A DNA stretch of 64,000 nucleotides from assembly GCF_019061145.1 (NCBI RefSeq), contig NZ_JAHQZS010000001.1, positions 62,001-126,000 on the forward strand, written 5' to 3'. The translations under genes were made by a program, and so were the position numbers. This document shows positions 15,938 through 25,020 of this stretch, piece after piece. Every line of letters begins with the position of its first letter. The first letter of the stretch is position 1. The stretch comes from Anianabacter salinae. Lineage in GTDB: Bacteria; Pseudomonadota; Alphaproteobacteria; Rhodobacterales; Rhodobacteraceae. The notes under the pieces were generated by a model. That model worked only from the letters and a program-made list of their open reading frames with translations, was not told the DNA's origin and searched no databases.

Positions 15938-17383
15938 TCACTCGGGCTCGGCGGCGAAGATCTCTTTCACGTCGCACGGCGCCACACGCAGAATGTTTGT
16001 GGTGCCGGGCTTGTTGAACGGAACCCCCGCCGTCACGACGATCTGGTCGTCCGCCGTGGCAAAGCCTTCTTCGGTGGCGGCGCGCACGGCCCGCACGACG
16101 GCTTGCTTGAACCGCGTCAGCTCGTCGGACATCACGCAATAGCAGCCCCAGGTCAGGCACAGCTTGCGCGCCGTGCCAATGCGGTGGGTCATCGCGATGA
16201 TCGGGACGTGCGGGCGTTCACGCGCCACCAGAAGCGCGGTGGTGCCCGAATCCGTGAAGCAAGCGATGGCCTTGATATCCGCGGTCTCTGCGATCTCGCG
16301 GGCGGCCGACACGATACCGTCGGCGACGCTGGTCTTGTCCGCCCCGCGCGAGGCGTCGATGACATCGCGGTAGGTCGGGTCGTTCTCGACCTCGATGGCG
16401 ACGTTGTGCATCGTCGTCACGGCTTCGATCGGATACTGGCCCGCCGCCGATTCCGCTGACAGCATGACGGCATCCGCGCCCTCGTAGATCGCGGTGGCCA
16501 CATCGGACACTTCGGCCCGCGTCGGCATCGGCGATTCGATCATCGATTCGAGCATCTGCGTCGCGACGATCACCGGCTTGGCGGCGCGGCGGCAGGCACG
16601 GGTCAGGCGCTTCTGGATCGGCGGGACGTTCTGCACCGGCAATTCGACGCCCAGATCTCCGCGCGCCACCATGATACCGTCAGAGGCGTCGAGGATTTCC
16701 TGAAACGCCTTCACGGCTGCAGGCTTTTCGATCTTCGACAGGATCGACGCCCGGCCACGCGACAGCTCTCGCGCTTCGTTCACGTCGCGTGCGCGCTGCA
16801 CGAAGGACAGGGCAAGCCAGTCCACGCCCAGTTCGCACACGAATTCCAGATCGGCGCGGTCCTTTTCCGACAAGGCGGCGAGCGGCAGCACCACGTCGGG
16901 CACGTTCACGCCTTTGCGGTTCGAGATCGTGCCGCCCACGGTAACGGTGCAATTGGCGAAATCCCGGCCACAGTCGTCGACCCGCAAACAAATCTTGCCG
17001 TCATTGACCAGAAGGCGCGACCCGGGTTCGAGCGCGTCGAAGATTTCCTTGTGCGGCAGCAGGACGCGCGTCGCATCGCCCGGCGCATCGTCAAGGTCGA
17101 AGCGGAACGCCTGGCCTTCCGTCAACTCCTCGGAGTCGTTGGCAAAGGTGCCGCAGCGCAGTTTGGGGCCCTGAAGGTCGGCGAGAATCGCGATGGGGCG
17201 ACCCGTGTCCTCCTCCAACTGGCGGATGATCTTGTGCCGAGCGGCGATCTCGTCATGGCTGCCGTGGCTCATGTTCAGGCGGAACACGTCGGCCCCGGCC
17301 TCGAACAGCTTGCGTATCGTGTCGTAGTCGCTGGACGCGGGGCCCAGCGTGGCCACGATCTTCACGTTTCTGAGGCGTCTCAT
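15938..17383 (-). CDS. pyk: Pyruvate kinase
   Basis: A 481-residue enzyme, starting MRRLRNVKIVATLGPASS. Visible blocks are RLNMSHGSHDE, the phosphate/metal-binding region KIEKPAAVKAFQEIL and the signature IMVARGDLGVELP, followed by VATQMLESMIESPMPTRAEVSDVATAI. It converts phosphoenolpyruvate and ADP to pyruvate and ATP. The open frame extends 82 codons upstream, but that extension is Arg/Cys-rich and unlike pyruvate kinase, so 17383 is chosen. Confidence 0.96.
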   Translation of the reverse strand: MRRLRNVKIVATLGPASSDYDTIRKLFEAGADVFRLNMSHGSHDEIAARHKIIRQLEEDTGRPIAILADLQGPKLRCGTFANDSEELTEGQAFRFDLDDAPGDATRVLLPHKEIFDALEPGSRLLVNDGKICLRVDDCGRDFANCTVTVGGTISNRKGVNVPDVVLPLAALSEKDRADLEFVCELGVDWLALSFVQRARDVNEARELSRGRASILSKIEKPAAVKAFQEILDASDGIMVARGDLGVELPVQNVPPIQKRLTRACRRAAKPVIVATQMLESMIESPMPTRAEVSDVATAIYEGADAVMLSAESAAGQYPIEAVTTMHNVAIEVENDPTYRDVIDASRGADKTSVADGIVSAAREIAETADIKAIACFTDSGTTALLVARERPHVPIIAMTHRIGTARKLCLTWGCYCVMSDELTRFKQAVVRAVRAATEEGFATADDQIVVTAGVPFNKPGTTNILRVAPCDVKEIFAAEPE

Positions 17384-17609
17384 CGGATCGGTCGTTCCCT
17401 GTTCTTGCCCGCAGTTAGCGGTATCACGCACCGCCACCGCCCTGATGGCGGAAATTGGCGTCTGCCGCAACGGCGCGTTCGGCTTTGCGCGCGCAGAAAA
17501 GCGGCGCTGCGGCGTTCGGGTCAAGCAGCTTGCGTGCCAAGCCTGCGCCCGGCGCTTGATTCCGCACGTCGCCGCCCACAGCTTGGGCATAACGCCGAGG
17601 AGGATACAC

Positions 17610-17906
17610 ATGGACGACCAGACCCGCACGGAACTTGAAGCTGCCGCCTTTCGCCGCCTGCGCGACCACCTGCAGGAACGGACGGATGTTCAGAACATCG
17701 ACATGATGAATCTGACCGGGTTCTGCCGGAACTGCCTGAGCCGCTGGTACATGGAAGCCGCGCAGGAGCGGGGCATCGACATGGGCAAGGAGGACGCCCG
17801 GACCATCGTCTACGGAATGCCCTATGACGAGTGGAAAGACCGCCACCAGACCGAGGCGAGCGCAGCGCAACAGCAGGACTTTGCCAAAAGCCCGCCGGAC
17901 CACTGA
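17610..17906 (+). CDS. DUF1244 family protein
   Basis: A 98-residue protein, MDDQTRTELEAAAFRRLRDHLQ at the start, then NIDMMNLTGFCRNCLSRWY and GKEDARTIVYGMPYDEWK, which are diagnostic blocks of DUF1244. The CRNC pair in a small helical protein suggests possible metal binding, but no function is assigned. GGAGG lies 6-10 bases upstream. Divergent from pyk and upstream of two small exported proteins on the same strand. Confidence 0.88.
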   Translation: MDDQTRTELEAAAFRRLRDHLQERTDVQNIDMMNLTGFCRNCLSRWYMEAAQERGIDMGKEDARTIVYGMPYDEWKDRHQTEASAAQQQDFAKSPPDH

Positions 17907-17950
17907 GGCGTGATTTGGCAGCCGGGACATTCGCCAATATGATCTGAACC

Positions 17951-18208
17951 ATGAAACGCTTCCTGCAGATCATGGCGATCGCCGCGACGCTTGGCGCCGC
18001 ACCTGTCCATGCGGCCGACCCGCATCCGCAGCTTGTCCTGTCGGTGCAGCAACGGCTTGACGGGGCGGGTTACGCTGCCGACGTCTCGCGCTATGATGTG
18101 GCGACCGTCGCCGCGCTTCACCTCGCGCTCAGCGGCAACGACCCCTGGTTCGAGAAGAACCGCCGCATAAACGCCATTCTGATGAACCCCGGACTGAAAG
18201 CGAAGTGA
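17951..18208 (+). CDS. Small exported protein, first of a tandem pair
   Basis: An 85-residue protein with a signal peptide (MKRFLQIMAIAATLGAAPVHA) and a ~60-residue mature part containing GYAADVSRYDVATVAALHLALSGND. Its stop lies 2 bases before the ATG of the next small exported gene. The mature parts of the two proteins share a spaced pattern (Y..DV......VA.L.L.LSG against Y..GVDVADL..GQLATIYSIMHGG), so they may be distant paralogues. Function unknown. Confidence 0.65.
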   Translation: MKRFLQIMAIAATLGAAPVHAADPHPQLVLSVQQRLDGAGYAADVSRYDVATVAALHLALSGNDPWFEKNRRINAILMNPGLKAK

Positions 18209-18210
18209 CC

Positions 18211-18474
18211 ATGTTCCGCCTGATACCCCTGATCGCGCTTCTGGCGCTTGCCGCTCCGGCGCACGCCGACGCGCGCAACACGCAGCTGGAATCGCTGGTG
18301 GCCAATGAAATCGACACCTACGTTGACGGGGTCGATGTCGCGGACCTGTCGAACGGCCAACTGGCGACGATCTACAGCATCATGCACGGCGGGCGCAGCG
18401 AATCCGACAAGCGCGCGATGATCCGTTCTGCCATAGGCGGGCGCAACACGCTGCGCGGTCTTCTGTTCAACTGA
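18211..18474 (+). CDS. Small exported protein, second of a tandem pair
   Basis: An 87-residue protein with a signal peptide (MFRLIPLIALLALAAPAHA) and a short mature region with NEIDTYVDGVDVADLSNGQL and a C-terminal GGRNTLRGLLFN. A GTG at 18205 is an alternative start that would overlap the previous gene's stop. Cotranscribed with the preceding exported protein; no family recognised. Confidence 0.65.
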   Translation: MFRLIPLIALLALAAPAHADARNTQLESLVANEIDTYVDGVDVADLSNGQLATIYSIMHGGRSESDKRAMIRSAIGGRNTLRGLLFN

Positions 18475-18537
18475 CGCCCTTGCCATGCCCCGCCCGGTCG
18501 CGCCAATACGGGCGTGCATCCGGGAAGGGGACGAGAC

Positions 18538-20049
18538 ATGGCAAATCCGCTGTATGACCGGCTGTTCGGTCGCCACGCCGGGAACCCGGCTCCATTCCTG
18601 CACACCGACTGCGGCGAGACGATCAGCTACGCCGAGTTCGTACGCCGCGCGGCCCGGCTGGCCAATGCGCTGACGGCGCTTGGCCTCGGCCCGGGCGACA
18701 GGCTCGCCGCGCAGATCGACAAGTCGCCCGAAGCGCTGATGCTCTATGCCGCCTGCGCGCAAGCGGGCGTGGTGTTCCTGCCGCTCAACACCGCCTACAC
18801 CGGCGCCGAGATCACCTATTTCATAGAGAATTCCGGCGCCGCCCTGTTTGTCTGCGACGGACGCACCCGCGACACGCTTGCGCCGATTGCGGATGCGGCG
18901 GGCGCGCGGGTCGAGACGTTGAACGGCGATGGCACGGGATCGCTGACCGATCTGGCGGCCAGTCAGCCGGACACCTTCGACACCGCGCCGCGCAGCGACG
19001 GCGACCTCGCCGCGCTTCTGTATACTTCGGGCACGACGGGCCGGTCCAAGGGCGCGATGCTGAGCCAGCGGAACCTGCTGTCGAACGCCGAGACGTTGGC
19101 GGCGCACTGGAGCTTCACTTCCGATGACGTGCTGTTGCACGCGCTGCCGATCTTCCACACGCACGGCCTGTTCGTGGCGACCAACGTCATGCTGCTGGCA
19201 GGGGGATCGATGATCTTTCTGCCGAAATTCGATCTGGACCGGATGATTGCCGAGATGCCGCGCGCCACGACGATGATGGGCGTGCCGACATTCTACACCC
19301 GGCTTCTGTCGGACGCCCGGTTCGACCGTGATCTGACCGCCGGAATGCGTCTGTTCATCTCGGGCTCTGCCCCGCTGCTGGCCGAGACGCATCGCCAGTT
19401 CGAGGACCGCACCGGCCACCGCATCATGGAACGCTACGGGATGACCGAGACGAACATGAACACCTCGAACCCCTATGACGGCGACCGCCGCGCGGGCACG
19501 GTCGGATTGGCGTTGCCGGGCGTCGAGCTGAAGATCTGCGATCCCGAAACCGGCGCGACCCTGCCGCAAGGCGAGATCGGCGTGATCGAGGTGCGGGGCG
19601 AGAACGTGTTTCAGGGCTATTGGCAGATGCCCGAAAAGACCCGCGAGGAACTGCGCGCGGACGGGTTCTTCATCACCGGCGATCTGGGGATGATCGACGC
19701 GGACGGTTACGTCACCATCGTCGGACGCGGCAAGGATCTGGTGATCTCGGGCGGCTTCAACGTCTATCCAAAGGAGGTCGAGGATGCGCTTGACCAGCAA
19801 CCCGGCGTTCTGGAAAGCGCGGTGATCGGCGTGCCGCATCCCGATTTCGGTGAGGGCGTCGTGGCGGTGCTGGTGCCGCAACCCGGCGCGGCGATCGACA
19901 CCGGCGCGCTTGCTGCGGCCCTCGGCGAGACGTTGGCGAAGTACAAGCAGCCCAAGCGGTTCGTGGTCGTGGACGAGCTGCCCCGCAACACGATGGGCAA
20001 GGTGCAGAAGAACGCGCTGCGCGAGACCTACGGCGACAGTTTCACCTGA
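18538..20049 (+). CDS. matB: Malonyl-CoA synthetase
   Basis: A 503-residue member of the ANL adenylating superfamily. The P-loop motif is LLYTSGTTGRSKGAML, followed by MGVPTFYTRLL, the acyl-binding block MERYGMTETNMNTSNPYDG, the hinge ITGDLGMIDADGYVTIVGRGKD and the catalytic lysine near NTMGKVQKNALR. The RYGMTE...NPY(D/E)G block and overall similarity point to MatB, which activates malonate (or methylmalonate) to its CoA ester. Start at 18538 has GGAAGGGG upstream. No malonyl-CoA decarboxylase is visible next to it, so other short diacids remain possible. Confidence 0.85.
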   Translation: MANPLYDRLFGRHAGNPAPFLHTDCGETISYAEFVRRAARLANALTALGLGPGDRLAAQIDKSPEALMLYAACAQAGVVFLPLNTAYTGAEITYFIENSGAALFVCDGRTRDTLAPIADAAGARVETLNGDGTGSLTDLAASQPDTFDTAPRSDGDLAALLYTSGTTGRSKGAMLSQRNLLSNAETLAAHWSFTSDDVLLHALPIFHTHGLFVATNVMLLAGGSMIFLPKFDLDRMIAEMPRATTMMGVPTFYTRLLSDARFDRDLTAGMRLFISGSAPLLAETHRQFEDRTGHRIMERYGMTETNMNTSNPYDGDRRAGTVGLALPGVELKICDPETGATLPQGEIGVIEVRGENVFQGYWQMPEKTREELRADGFFITGDLGMIDADGYVTIVGRGKDLVISGGFNVYPKEVEDALDQQPGVLESAVIGVPHPDFGEGVVAVLVPQPGAAIDTGALAAALGETLAKYKQPKRFVVVDELPRNTMGKVQKNALRETYGDSFT

Positions 20050-20348
20050 TCCCTCGGGCAGCGGATGGCGGCCTTGACGATGTTCGTATCGCCCTCGACC
20101 GAGCGCGGGATCACTGCGCAGCCGGTGGCGAGTTCGATCGCGGTCACGCCCCGCGCCACCATCGACGCGCGGGCGATGCGCGCGTCCCAGCCGATGCGGA
20201 TCGCCTCTGCCTTACCGCGCTGCGCCCGAACGTTGAAGGTCGCGCCGTCCACCTCGACCCGCGCCGCATCCGCCCCCCACATCGACGGGCTTGGGCTGTC
20301 GCACGCGGACAGCCCAAGGCACAGGACAACAACGACACCATGTTTCAT
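20028..20348 (-). CDS. Hypothetical lipoprotein
   Basis: A 106-residue protein with a lipobox (MKHGVVVVLCLGLSAC, acylated Cys16). The mature part (VDGATFNVRAQRGKAEAIRIGW, then VARGVTAIELATGCAVIPRSVEGD) resembles small roseobacter envelope lipoproteins but matches no family I can name. Its 3' end overlaps matB by 22 bases in convergent orientation. Confidence 0.65.
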   Translation of the reverse strand: MKHGVVVVLCLGLSACDSPSPSMWGADAARVEVDGATFNVRAQRGKAEAIRIGWDARIARASMVARGVTAIELATGCAVIPRSVEGDTNIVKAAIRCPRDQVKLSP

Positions 20349-20480
20349 CCCGCCATACTTGACCGCCGCGTGTTAACCGCCGGTTAATCGGCTCCGGTGA
20401 CCCCGGATCGCATCGACGCCTTGCACATGCCCTGCGCTCGCGCCAGCATCGAGGGGCATGCCTCATTGCGGAAGGCCCTC

Positions 20481-20834
20481 ATGATCGCCCACATCGCCAT
20501 TCTGCTCGCCTTCCAGCTGGTCGGCGAGGTCATCCGCACCGCGCTGGGCCTGACCATTCCCGGCCCGGTCATCGGGATGGCGCTGTTCTTTGCCGCGCTT
20601 CTGCTGGTCCCGCGGCTTGCGGACAGCATCCGCGCGACGGCGCAAGGTTTGCTGGCGCACCTGTCGCTGCTGTTCGTGCCTGCGGGGGTCGGCATCGTCG
20701 GGCATCTCGACCGGCTCGGGTCGGACGGGCTGGCGCTGTTCGCGGCGATCCTGGGATCGACCACGCTGGCCATCGTCGTGGGCGTGCTGACCTTCGTGGG
20801 CGTCGCCCGGCTGACCGGAGGCCGCGATGACTGA
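20481..20834 (+). CDS. CidA/LrgA family holin-like protein
   Basis: A 117-residue protein with four membrane segments, containing LAFQLVGEVIRTALGLTIPGPVIGM, which is the LrgA/CidA signature (Pfam LrgA). The start is set at 20481 because GGAAGG precedes it. It overlaps the LrgB gene by 8 bases. In other bacteria the LrgAB/CidAB pair affects murein hydrolase activity and can transport pyruvate or glycolate; the local role is unknown. Confidence 0.88.
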   Translation: MIAHIAILLAFQLVGEVIRTALGLTIPGPVIGMALFFAALLLVPRLADSIRATAQGLLAHLSLLFVPAGVGIVGHLDRLGSDGLALFAAILGSTTLAIVVGVLTFVGVARLTGGRDD

Positions 20835-21546
20835 ATTCGCCGATATCTGGAGCTACCTTAGCCGCGATCCGCTGCTCTGGCTGACCGCCACGCTGATCGC
20901 CTATGTCGCCGGGGATGCGATCTTTCGCGCGTCGGGGCGCAAGCCGATCGCCAACCCGGTGCTGCTGTCGGTGGTGTTCCTTGCGGTCGTCCTGCAAGCC
21001 ACGCGCACGCCCTATGCCACCTATTTCGAGGGCGCGCAGTTCATCCACTTCATGCTCGGCCCGGTGACGGTCGCGCTGGCTGTGCCGCTGCACAGCAACC
21101 TGCACCGGCTGAAAAGCGCCGCATTGCCGATGATCTGCGCGCTGTTTGCAGGCTCTCTGACCGCCATCGGGTCTGCTGTCGGCATCGCATGGGCGCTGGG
21201 CGTGACCGGCGAGACGCTGCTGTCCGTCGCCCCGAAATCCGCCACGGCCCCGGTCGCCATCGGCATCTCCGAAGCGATCGGCGGCTCGACCACGCTGACC
21301 GCCGTGCTGGTGATCCTGACCGGCATCACCGGCGCGATCATCGCAACCCCGCTGCTGAACGCGATGAAGATCACCGACTGGCGCGCGCGCGGCTTTGCGG
21401 TGGGGGTGGCGGCGCATGGCATCGGCACCGCGCGGGCGTTCCAGGTGAATGAGACGGCAGGCGCCTTTGCAGGGATCGGCATGGGGCTGAACGCGCTCTT
21501 GACGGCGATCCTTGCACCGCTGGTGGTGTCGCTGGTGTTCGGATGA
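20827..21546 (+). CDS. CidB/LrgB family membrane protein
   Basis: A 239-residue protein with 7-8 hydrophobic segments and the family blocks YFEGAQFIHFMLGPVTVALAVPL, LSVAPKSATAPVAIGISE and AAHGIGTARAFQVNETAGAFAGI. It acts with the LrgA-like protein encoded directly upstream (8-base overlap). Its stop overlaps the start of a GNAT gene by 4 bases, making a three-gene operon. Confidence 0.92.
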   Translation: MTEFADIWSYLSRDPLLWLTATLIAYVAGDAIFRASGRKPIANPVLLSVVFLAVVLQATRTPYATYFEGAQFIHFMLGPVTVALAVPLHSNLHRLKSAALPMICALFAGSLTAIGSAVGIAWALGVTGETLLSVAPKSATAPVAIGISEAIGGSTTLTAVLVILTGITGAIIATPLLNAMKITDWRARGFAVGVAAHGIGTARAFQVNETAGAFAGIGMGLNALLTAILAPLVVSLVFG

Positions 21547-22007
21547 TCCTTGCGCGCCTGCGGTCCGGCACCGACTGGACGGGAACGCTGGCCCTGCTGC
21601 ACGAGGCGTTTGCCTACATGGAGGGGCGGATCGACCCGCCGTCGTCGCTGCACCGGCTGGGACCAGGCGATCTGGACCGGCAGGCCGAGGCGGGCGAGGT
21701 CTGGATCATCGGTGCTGTCGATGCGCCAGAGGCCTGCATGGTGCTGACGCCGCAAGAGGACGCGCTGTATCTTGGCAAGCTGGCCGTGGCGCGGCACCGG
21801 CGCGGCTGCGGCCTTGCGCGGCGACTGGTGGATCACGCCGCCGGGCGCGCGCAGGTGTTGGGCCTGCCCCGCCTGCGGCTTCAGGCGCGGATCGAACTGG
21901 TGGAAAATCACGTGACGTTCGCCCGCCTTGGCTTTGCCGAGACGGCGCGCACCGCGCATCCGGGCTTTGACCGCCCAACCAGCCTGACGATGGAACGCCC
22001 GGTCTGA
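21543..22007 (+). CDS. GNAT family N-acetyltransferase
   Basis: A 154-residue protein whose coenzyme A-binding region is LGKLAVARHRRGCGLARRLVDHA (R-x-x-R-G-x-G/C-L loop), followed by LRLQARIELVENHVTFARLGFAETA, typical of GNAT enzymes. Substrate unknown. Start ATG overlaps the LrgB stop by 4 bases, so it is cotranscribed with lrgAB. Confidence 0.85.
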   Translation: MILARLRSGTDWTGTLALLHEAFAYMEGRIDPPSSLHRLGPGDLDRQAEAGEVWIIGAVDAPEACMVLTPQEDALYLGKLAVARHRRGCGLARRLVDHAAGRAQVLGLPRLRLQARIELVENHVTFARLGFAETARTAHPGFDRPTSLTMERPV

Positions 22008-22065
22008 CCGCTTGCCTTGGGCGTCCGCCAAGGCCAGTCTCTGCCCCGACCCACAGGAGTGCAGA

Positions 22066-22674
22066 ATGACCGACGATCCCGACCGCCACGCCCAGAAAAT
22101 GGCCAAGAAGAAGGCCGCCCGCGACAAGATCATGGCCACCAAAACCGGTGAGAAGGGCCTGATCATCGTCCACACCGGCAAGGGCAAGGGCAAATCCTCG
22201 GCCGCGTTCGGGATGATATTCCGCTGCATCGCGCACGGGATGCCGTCTGCGGTGGTCCAGTTCATCAAGGGCGGCATGTCGACCGGTGAGCGCGACCTGA
22301 TCCTGTCGCGCTTCACCGACCTGTGCCAGTTTCACACCATGGGCGAGGGGTTCACCTGGGAAACCCAGGACCGCACCCGCGACACCGAGATGGCGCAGGC
22401 CGCGTGGGAGAAGGCGAAGGAACTGATCCGCGATCCGGCCAACCGGATGGTCCTGCTCGACGAGATCAACATCGCGCTGCGCTATGACTATATCGACATC
22501 AACGATGTCGTTGCCTTCCTGCGTGATGGAAAGCCCGCGATGACCCATGTCGTGCTAACCGGGCGCAACGCCAAGGACGAGCTGATCGAGATCGCCGACC
22601 TTGTGACCGAGATGGAGCTGGTCAAGCATCCGTTCCGGTCGGGCATCAAGGCGCAGATCGGCGTCGAGTTCTAA
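22066..22674 (+). CDS. cobO: Cob(I)yrinic acid a,c-diamide adenosyltransferase
   Basis: A 202-residue protein with an N-terminal Lys-rich helix (KMAKKKAARDKIM) and the P-loop HTGKGKGKSSAAFG (from residue 36). It continues with FIKGGMSTGERDLI, MGEGFTWETQD and VLLDEINIALRYDYID, matching the CobA/CobO family of corrinoid adenosyltransferases in B12 synthesis. AGGAG lies 6 bases before the start. It is not clustered with other B12 genes here. Confidence 0.95.
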   Translation: MTDDPDRHAQKMAKKKAARDKIMATKTGEKGLIIVHTGKGKGKSSAAFGMIFRCIAHGMPSAVVQFIKGGMSTGERDLILSRFTDLCQFHTMGEGFTWETQDRTRDTEMAQAAWEKAKELIRDPANRMVLLDEINIALRYDYIDINDVVAFLRDGKPAMTHVVLTGRNAKDELIEIADLVTEMELVKHPFRSGIKAQIGVEF

Positions 22675-23147
22675 CGGCTCTCGCTGTCGCCCCCGCTGGC
22701 CAGCTCTGGCCCCGTGCGGAAATACGACACGTCGTTGGTGAAGACGCTTTCCGGTTCCAGCCGGATCATCCTGCCATCGGGCGCATCGATACGCGCCACG
22801 GTGTCGATGAACCACGGGTTCCATGTGCTTTGTGGCCCGAGGTATTTCGTCAGCAGGCGACGAAGGCGGGCGGGGTCGGATGGCTCGACCGTAGCGCTGC
22901 CGCGCAGGCCGAGGTGGCGCAGGATGCCCCCGGCATTGTCGTAGTCCACGATTTCCACCGCGCAGGCGGGGTTGGCGGCAAGACGCTTCACGCTGGACGA
23001 TGACGCATCGCCCAGCATCCACAGCGCGGGCGCTTCCCAGATGAACCACACCGGGCCGTTGCGCGGACTGCCATCGGCGGCGACCGTCGCGAGGTTCGCC
23101 ATCAGCGGCAGGTGCAGGATCGTCTCTGGATCGAACGGGCGCGGCAT
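22671..23147 (-). CDS. Pyridoxamine 5'-phosphate oxidase-fold flavin-binding protein
   Basis: A 158-residue protein with the split-barrel pattern LPLMANLATVAADGSPRNGPVWFIW, then KRLAANPACAVEIVDYD and LRGSATVEPSD. It resembles PNPOx-like/F420-FMN-binding proteins of general oxidoreductase type rather than true PdxH, which is longer. Its stop overlaps the end of cobO by 4 bases. Cofactor and substrate unknown. Confidence 0.78.
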   Translation of the reverse strand: MPRPFDPETILHLPLMANLATVAADGSPRNGPVWFIWEAPALWMLGDASSSSVKRLAANPACAVEIVDYDNAGGILRHLGLRGSATVEPSDPARLRRLLTKYLGPQSTWNPWFIDTVARIDAPDGRMIRLEPESVFTNDVSYFRTGPELASGGDSESR

Positions 23148-23167
23148 TGCGTCAGCCTAGCGGGCGG

Positions 23168-24460
23168 TCAAGCGCGGCGATAGACCTCTTGCCCGCCGAC
23201 CCATGTTGCGGTGACGCGGCCCTCCATCCGGGCGCTGTCGAAGGGAGTGTTCTTGGACTTGGACAAGAGCGTGAAGCGGTCGAGCACGAAGGGCGCGCCG
23301 GGGTCGAACAGCACCAGATCGGCGGGGGCACCGGGCGCAAGACGCCCCTGCGGCAGGCCAAGGCGGCGCGCGGGGTTCAGCGAAAGTGCCGCCCAAAGCC
23401 GGGGCAACTCGATCAGACCTTCATGCGCGAGGCGCAGGGCGGCGGGCAGCAGGGTTTGCAGGCCCACGGCCCCGGCGGCGGCCTCTTCAAAGGGAAGGCG
23501 CTTGGATTCCTCGTCCTGCGGCGTGTGCATCGACGAGACGGTGTCGATCAGCCCTGTCGCGACCGCCTCGACCACCGCCATGCGGTCGTCTTCAGATCGC
23601 AGCGGCGGCGTCAGCTTGAAGAAGGTGCGGTAGTCGCCCAGATCGAATTCGTTGAGCGTCAGGTGATGGATCGACACGCCCGCCGTTACGTCCAGCCCGT
23701 TCGCCTTGGCACGCTCCAGCGCGGGCAGGGCGCGGGCGGTGGTGATCTGGTCGGCGTGGTAGCGTGCGCCGGTCATTTCGACCAAGGCCATGTCGCGGTC
23801 GAATCCCATGCGCTCGGCCATCGACGACACAGCCGGAAGACCCTTGAGAGAGGCGAACTTGCCCGACGTCGCCGCCGCGCCCGCGCTGAGACCGGGGTCT
23901 TGCGGGTGGGCGATGACCAAAGCGCCAAGGGACCGCGCGTAGGTCAGGCAGCGCGAGAACACCCGGGTGTCGGTCACGACGTGGTCGACATCGGTGAAGG
24001 CCACCGCACCGGCGTCGAGCATGAAGCCGATCTCGACCATCTCGCGCCCCGCACGCCCCTTGGTCAGCGCCGACATCGGCGCGATGCGCACCGGTGAGGC
24101 TTCGGCGGCGCGGCGGGTGATGAATTCGAGCTGTTCCGGCGTGTCGGTGACCGGCAGCGTGTCGGGGCGCGTGACCATCGTGGTGACGCCGCCCGCTGCC
24201 GCCGCCAGACCGGCAGAACGGAAGGATTCCTTGTGCCGCTCGCCCGGCTCGCCGATCTTGACGCCAAGATCGACCATGCCGGGGGCCAGCACCTTGCCGC
24301 CGCAATCCTCGACGCGCAGGGCGCGGGCGGCGCGGGCCTCGATCGCGGCGGGGTCGGTCAGCACCTCGGCGATGGTGGTGCCGTCGATGTAGACCGCGCC
24401 GTGCGTTTCGGTCAGCGCCTCGGGGTCGATGAGGCGGGCGTTGGTCAGCAGAAGGCTCAT
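23168..24460 (-). CDS. Dihydroorotase-like protein lacking metal ligands (PyrX/PyrC')
   Basis: A 430-residue amidohydrolase-fold protein. At the position where active dihydroorotases have D-x-H-x-H it reads PGMVDLGVKIGEPG (residues 60-73), so both histidines are replaced; the late catalytic Asp region reads SSMHTPQDEE. It is therefore a non-catalytic PyrC paralogue, known in other proteobacteria to build the scaffold of an aspartate transcarbamoylase complex. It is the last gene of pyrB - membrane protein - PH-like protein - pyrX, each overlapping the next by 4 bases, which supports complex formation with PyrB. Confidence 0.88.
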   Translation of the reverse strand: MSLLLTNARLIDPEALTETHGAVYIDGTTIAEVLTDPAAIEARAARALRVEDCGGKVLAPGMVDLGVKIGEPGERHKESFRSAGLAAAAGGVTTMVTRPDTLPVTDTPEQLEFITRRAAEASPVRIAPMSALTKGRAGREMVEIGFMLDAGAVAFTDVDHVVTDTRVFSRCLTYARSLGALVIAHPQDPGLSAGAAATSGKFASLKGLPAVSSMAERMGFDRDMALVEMTGARYHADQITTARALPALERAKANGLDVTAGVSIHHLTLNEFDLGDYRTFFKLTPPLRSEDDRMAVVEAVATGLIDTVSSMHTPQDEESKRLPFEEAAAGAVGLQTLLPAALRLAHEGLIELPRLWAALSLNPARRLGLPQGRLAPGAPADLVLFDPGAPFVLDRFTLLSKSKNTPFDSARMEGRVTATWVGGQEVYRRA

Positions 24461-25020
24461 GCCTCTCCTCTCTGGATGCGGCGCATGAGCGCGTAGACGG
24501 CGCGGGGGTCGTCGATCCGTTCGAACCCGATCTTCACCTCGCGTGATCCGTTCTTGGTGCGGCGGTAGGTGCTGGCGAACCAGACGTCGCCGGGCGTGCC
24601 GTCTTCCAGCGTCAGGACGGTATCGCGGGCGATCGGATAGCTGTCCAGCTTGCGGCCCCGGATCGGCAGTTCCGACGCGATGAAGGCGCGCTTGTCGGTC
24701 AGGGTGTACCAGGTGCGCGCACGGCGGTAGGCCGAGAACACGGTCGGCGTCAGCACAAGGCCGACCCCGACCGAGAAATGGATCAGGCCGAACATCCACA
24801 TGAAGCCGCCCGCCGAGGCGGCCATGATCATCCAGAACAGCGCGAACCCGGCGAACACGATGCCGAAGCCGATCAGCGGCAGGTCGCGCGCGCGCCAGAC
24901 CAGCCGTGCGTCGGGGCGTGCCTGCCACAAAATGCGCTCGCCCGGATCAAGGATGCCCTGCCAGCCGTCGGGAACGTCCGCAGGCGGCGCCGGGGGCGGC
25001 GGGGCGGCGGCCTCGCTCAC
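24457..25020 (-). CDS. PH-like domain membrane protein in the pyrB operon
   Basis: A 187-residue protein with a proline-rich N-terminus, then DPGERILWQARPDARLVWRA, two hydrophobic segments (LIGFGIVFAGFALFWMIMAAS and WMFGLIHFSVGVGLVLTPTVF) and a bacterial PH-like region (YTLTDKRAFIASELPIRGRKLDSYPI). The start is GTG 25020, overlapping the previous gene's TGA; its own stop overlaps the pyrX start (ATGA). Function unknown; translational coupling ties it to pyrimidine synthesis. Confidence 0.75.
   Translation of the reverse strand: MSEAAAPPPPAPPADVPDGWQGILDPGERILWQARPDARLVWRARDLPLIGFGIVFAGFALFWMIMAASAGGFMWMFGLIHFSVGVGLVLTPTVFSAYRRARTWYTLTDKRAFIASELPIRGRKLDSYPIARDTVLTLEDGTPGDVWFASTYRRTKNGSREVKIGFERIDDPRAVYALMRRIQRGEA

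Noticed and set aside
15600-17629. Pyruvate kinase with an 82-residue N-terminal extension.
   Set aside because: The extra segment is Arg/Cys/Ala-rich without similarity to the family; MRRLRNVKIVATLGPASS is the normal N-terminus.
22008-22065. Cobalamin riboswitch before cobO.
   Set aside because: The gap is under 60 bases and lacks a B12-box; there is no room for the aptamer.
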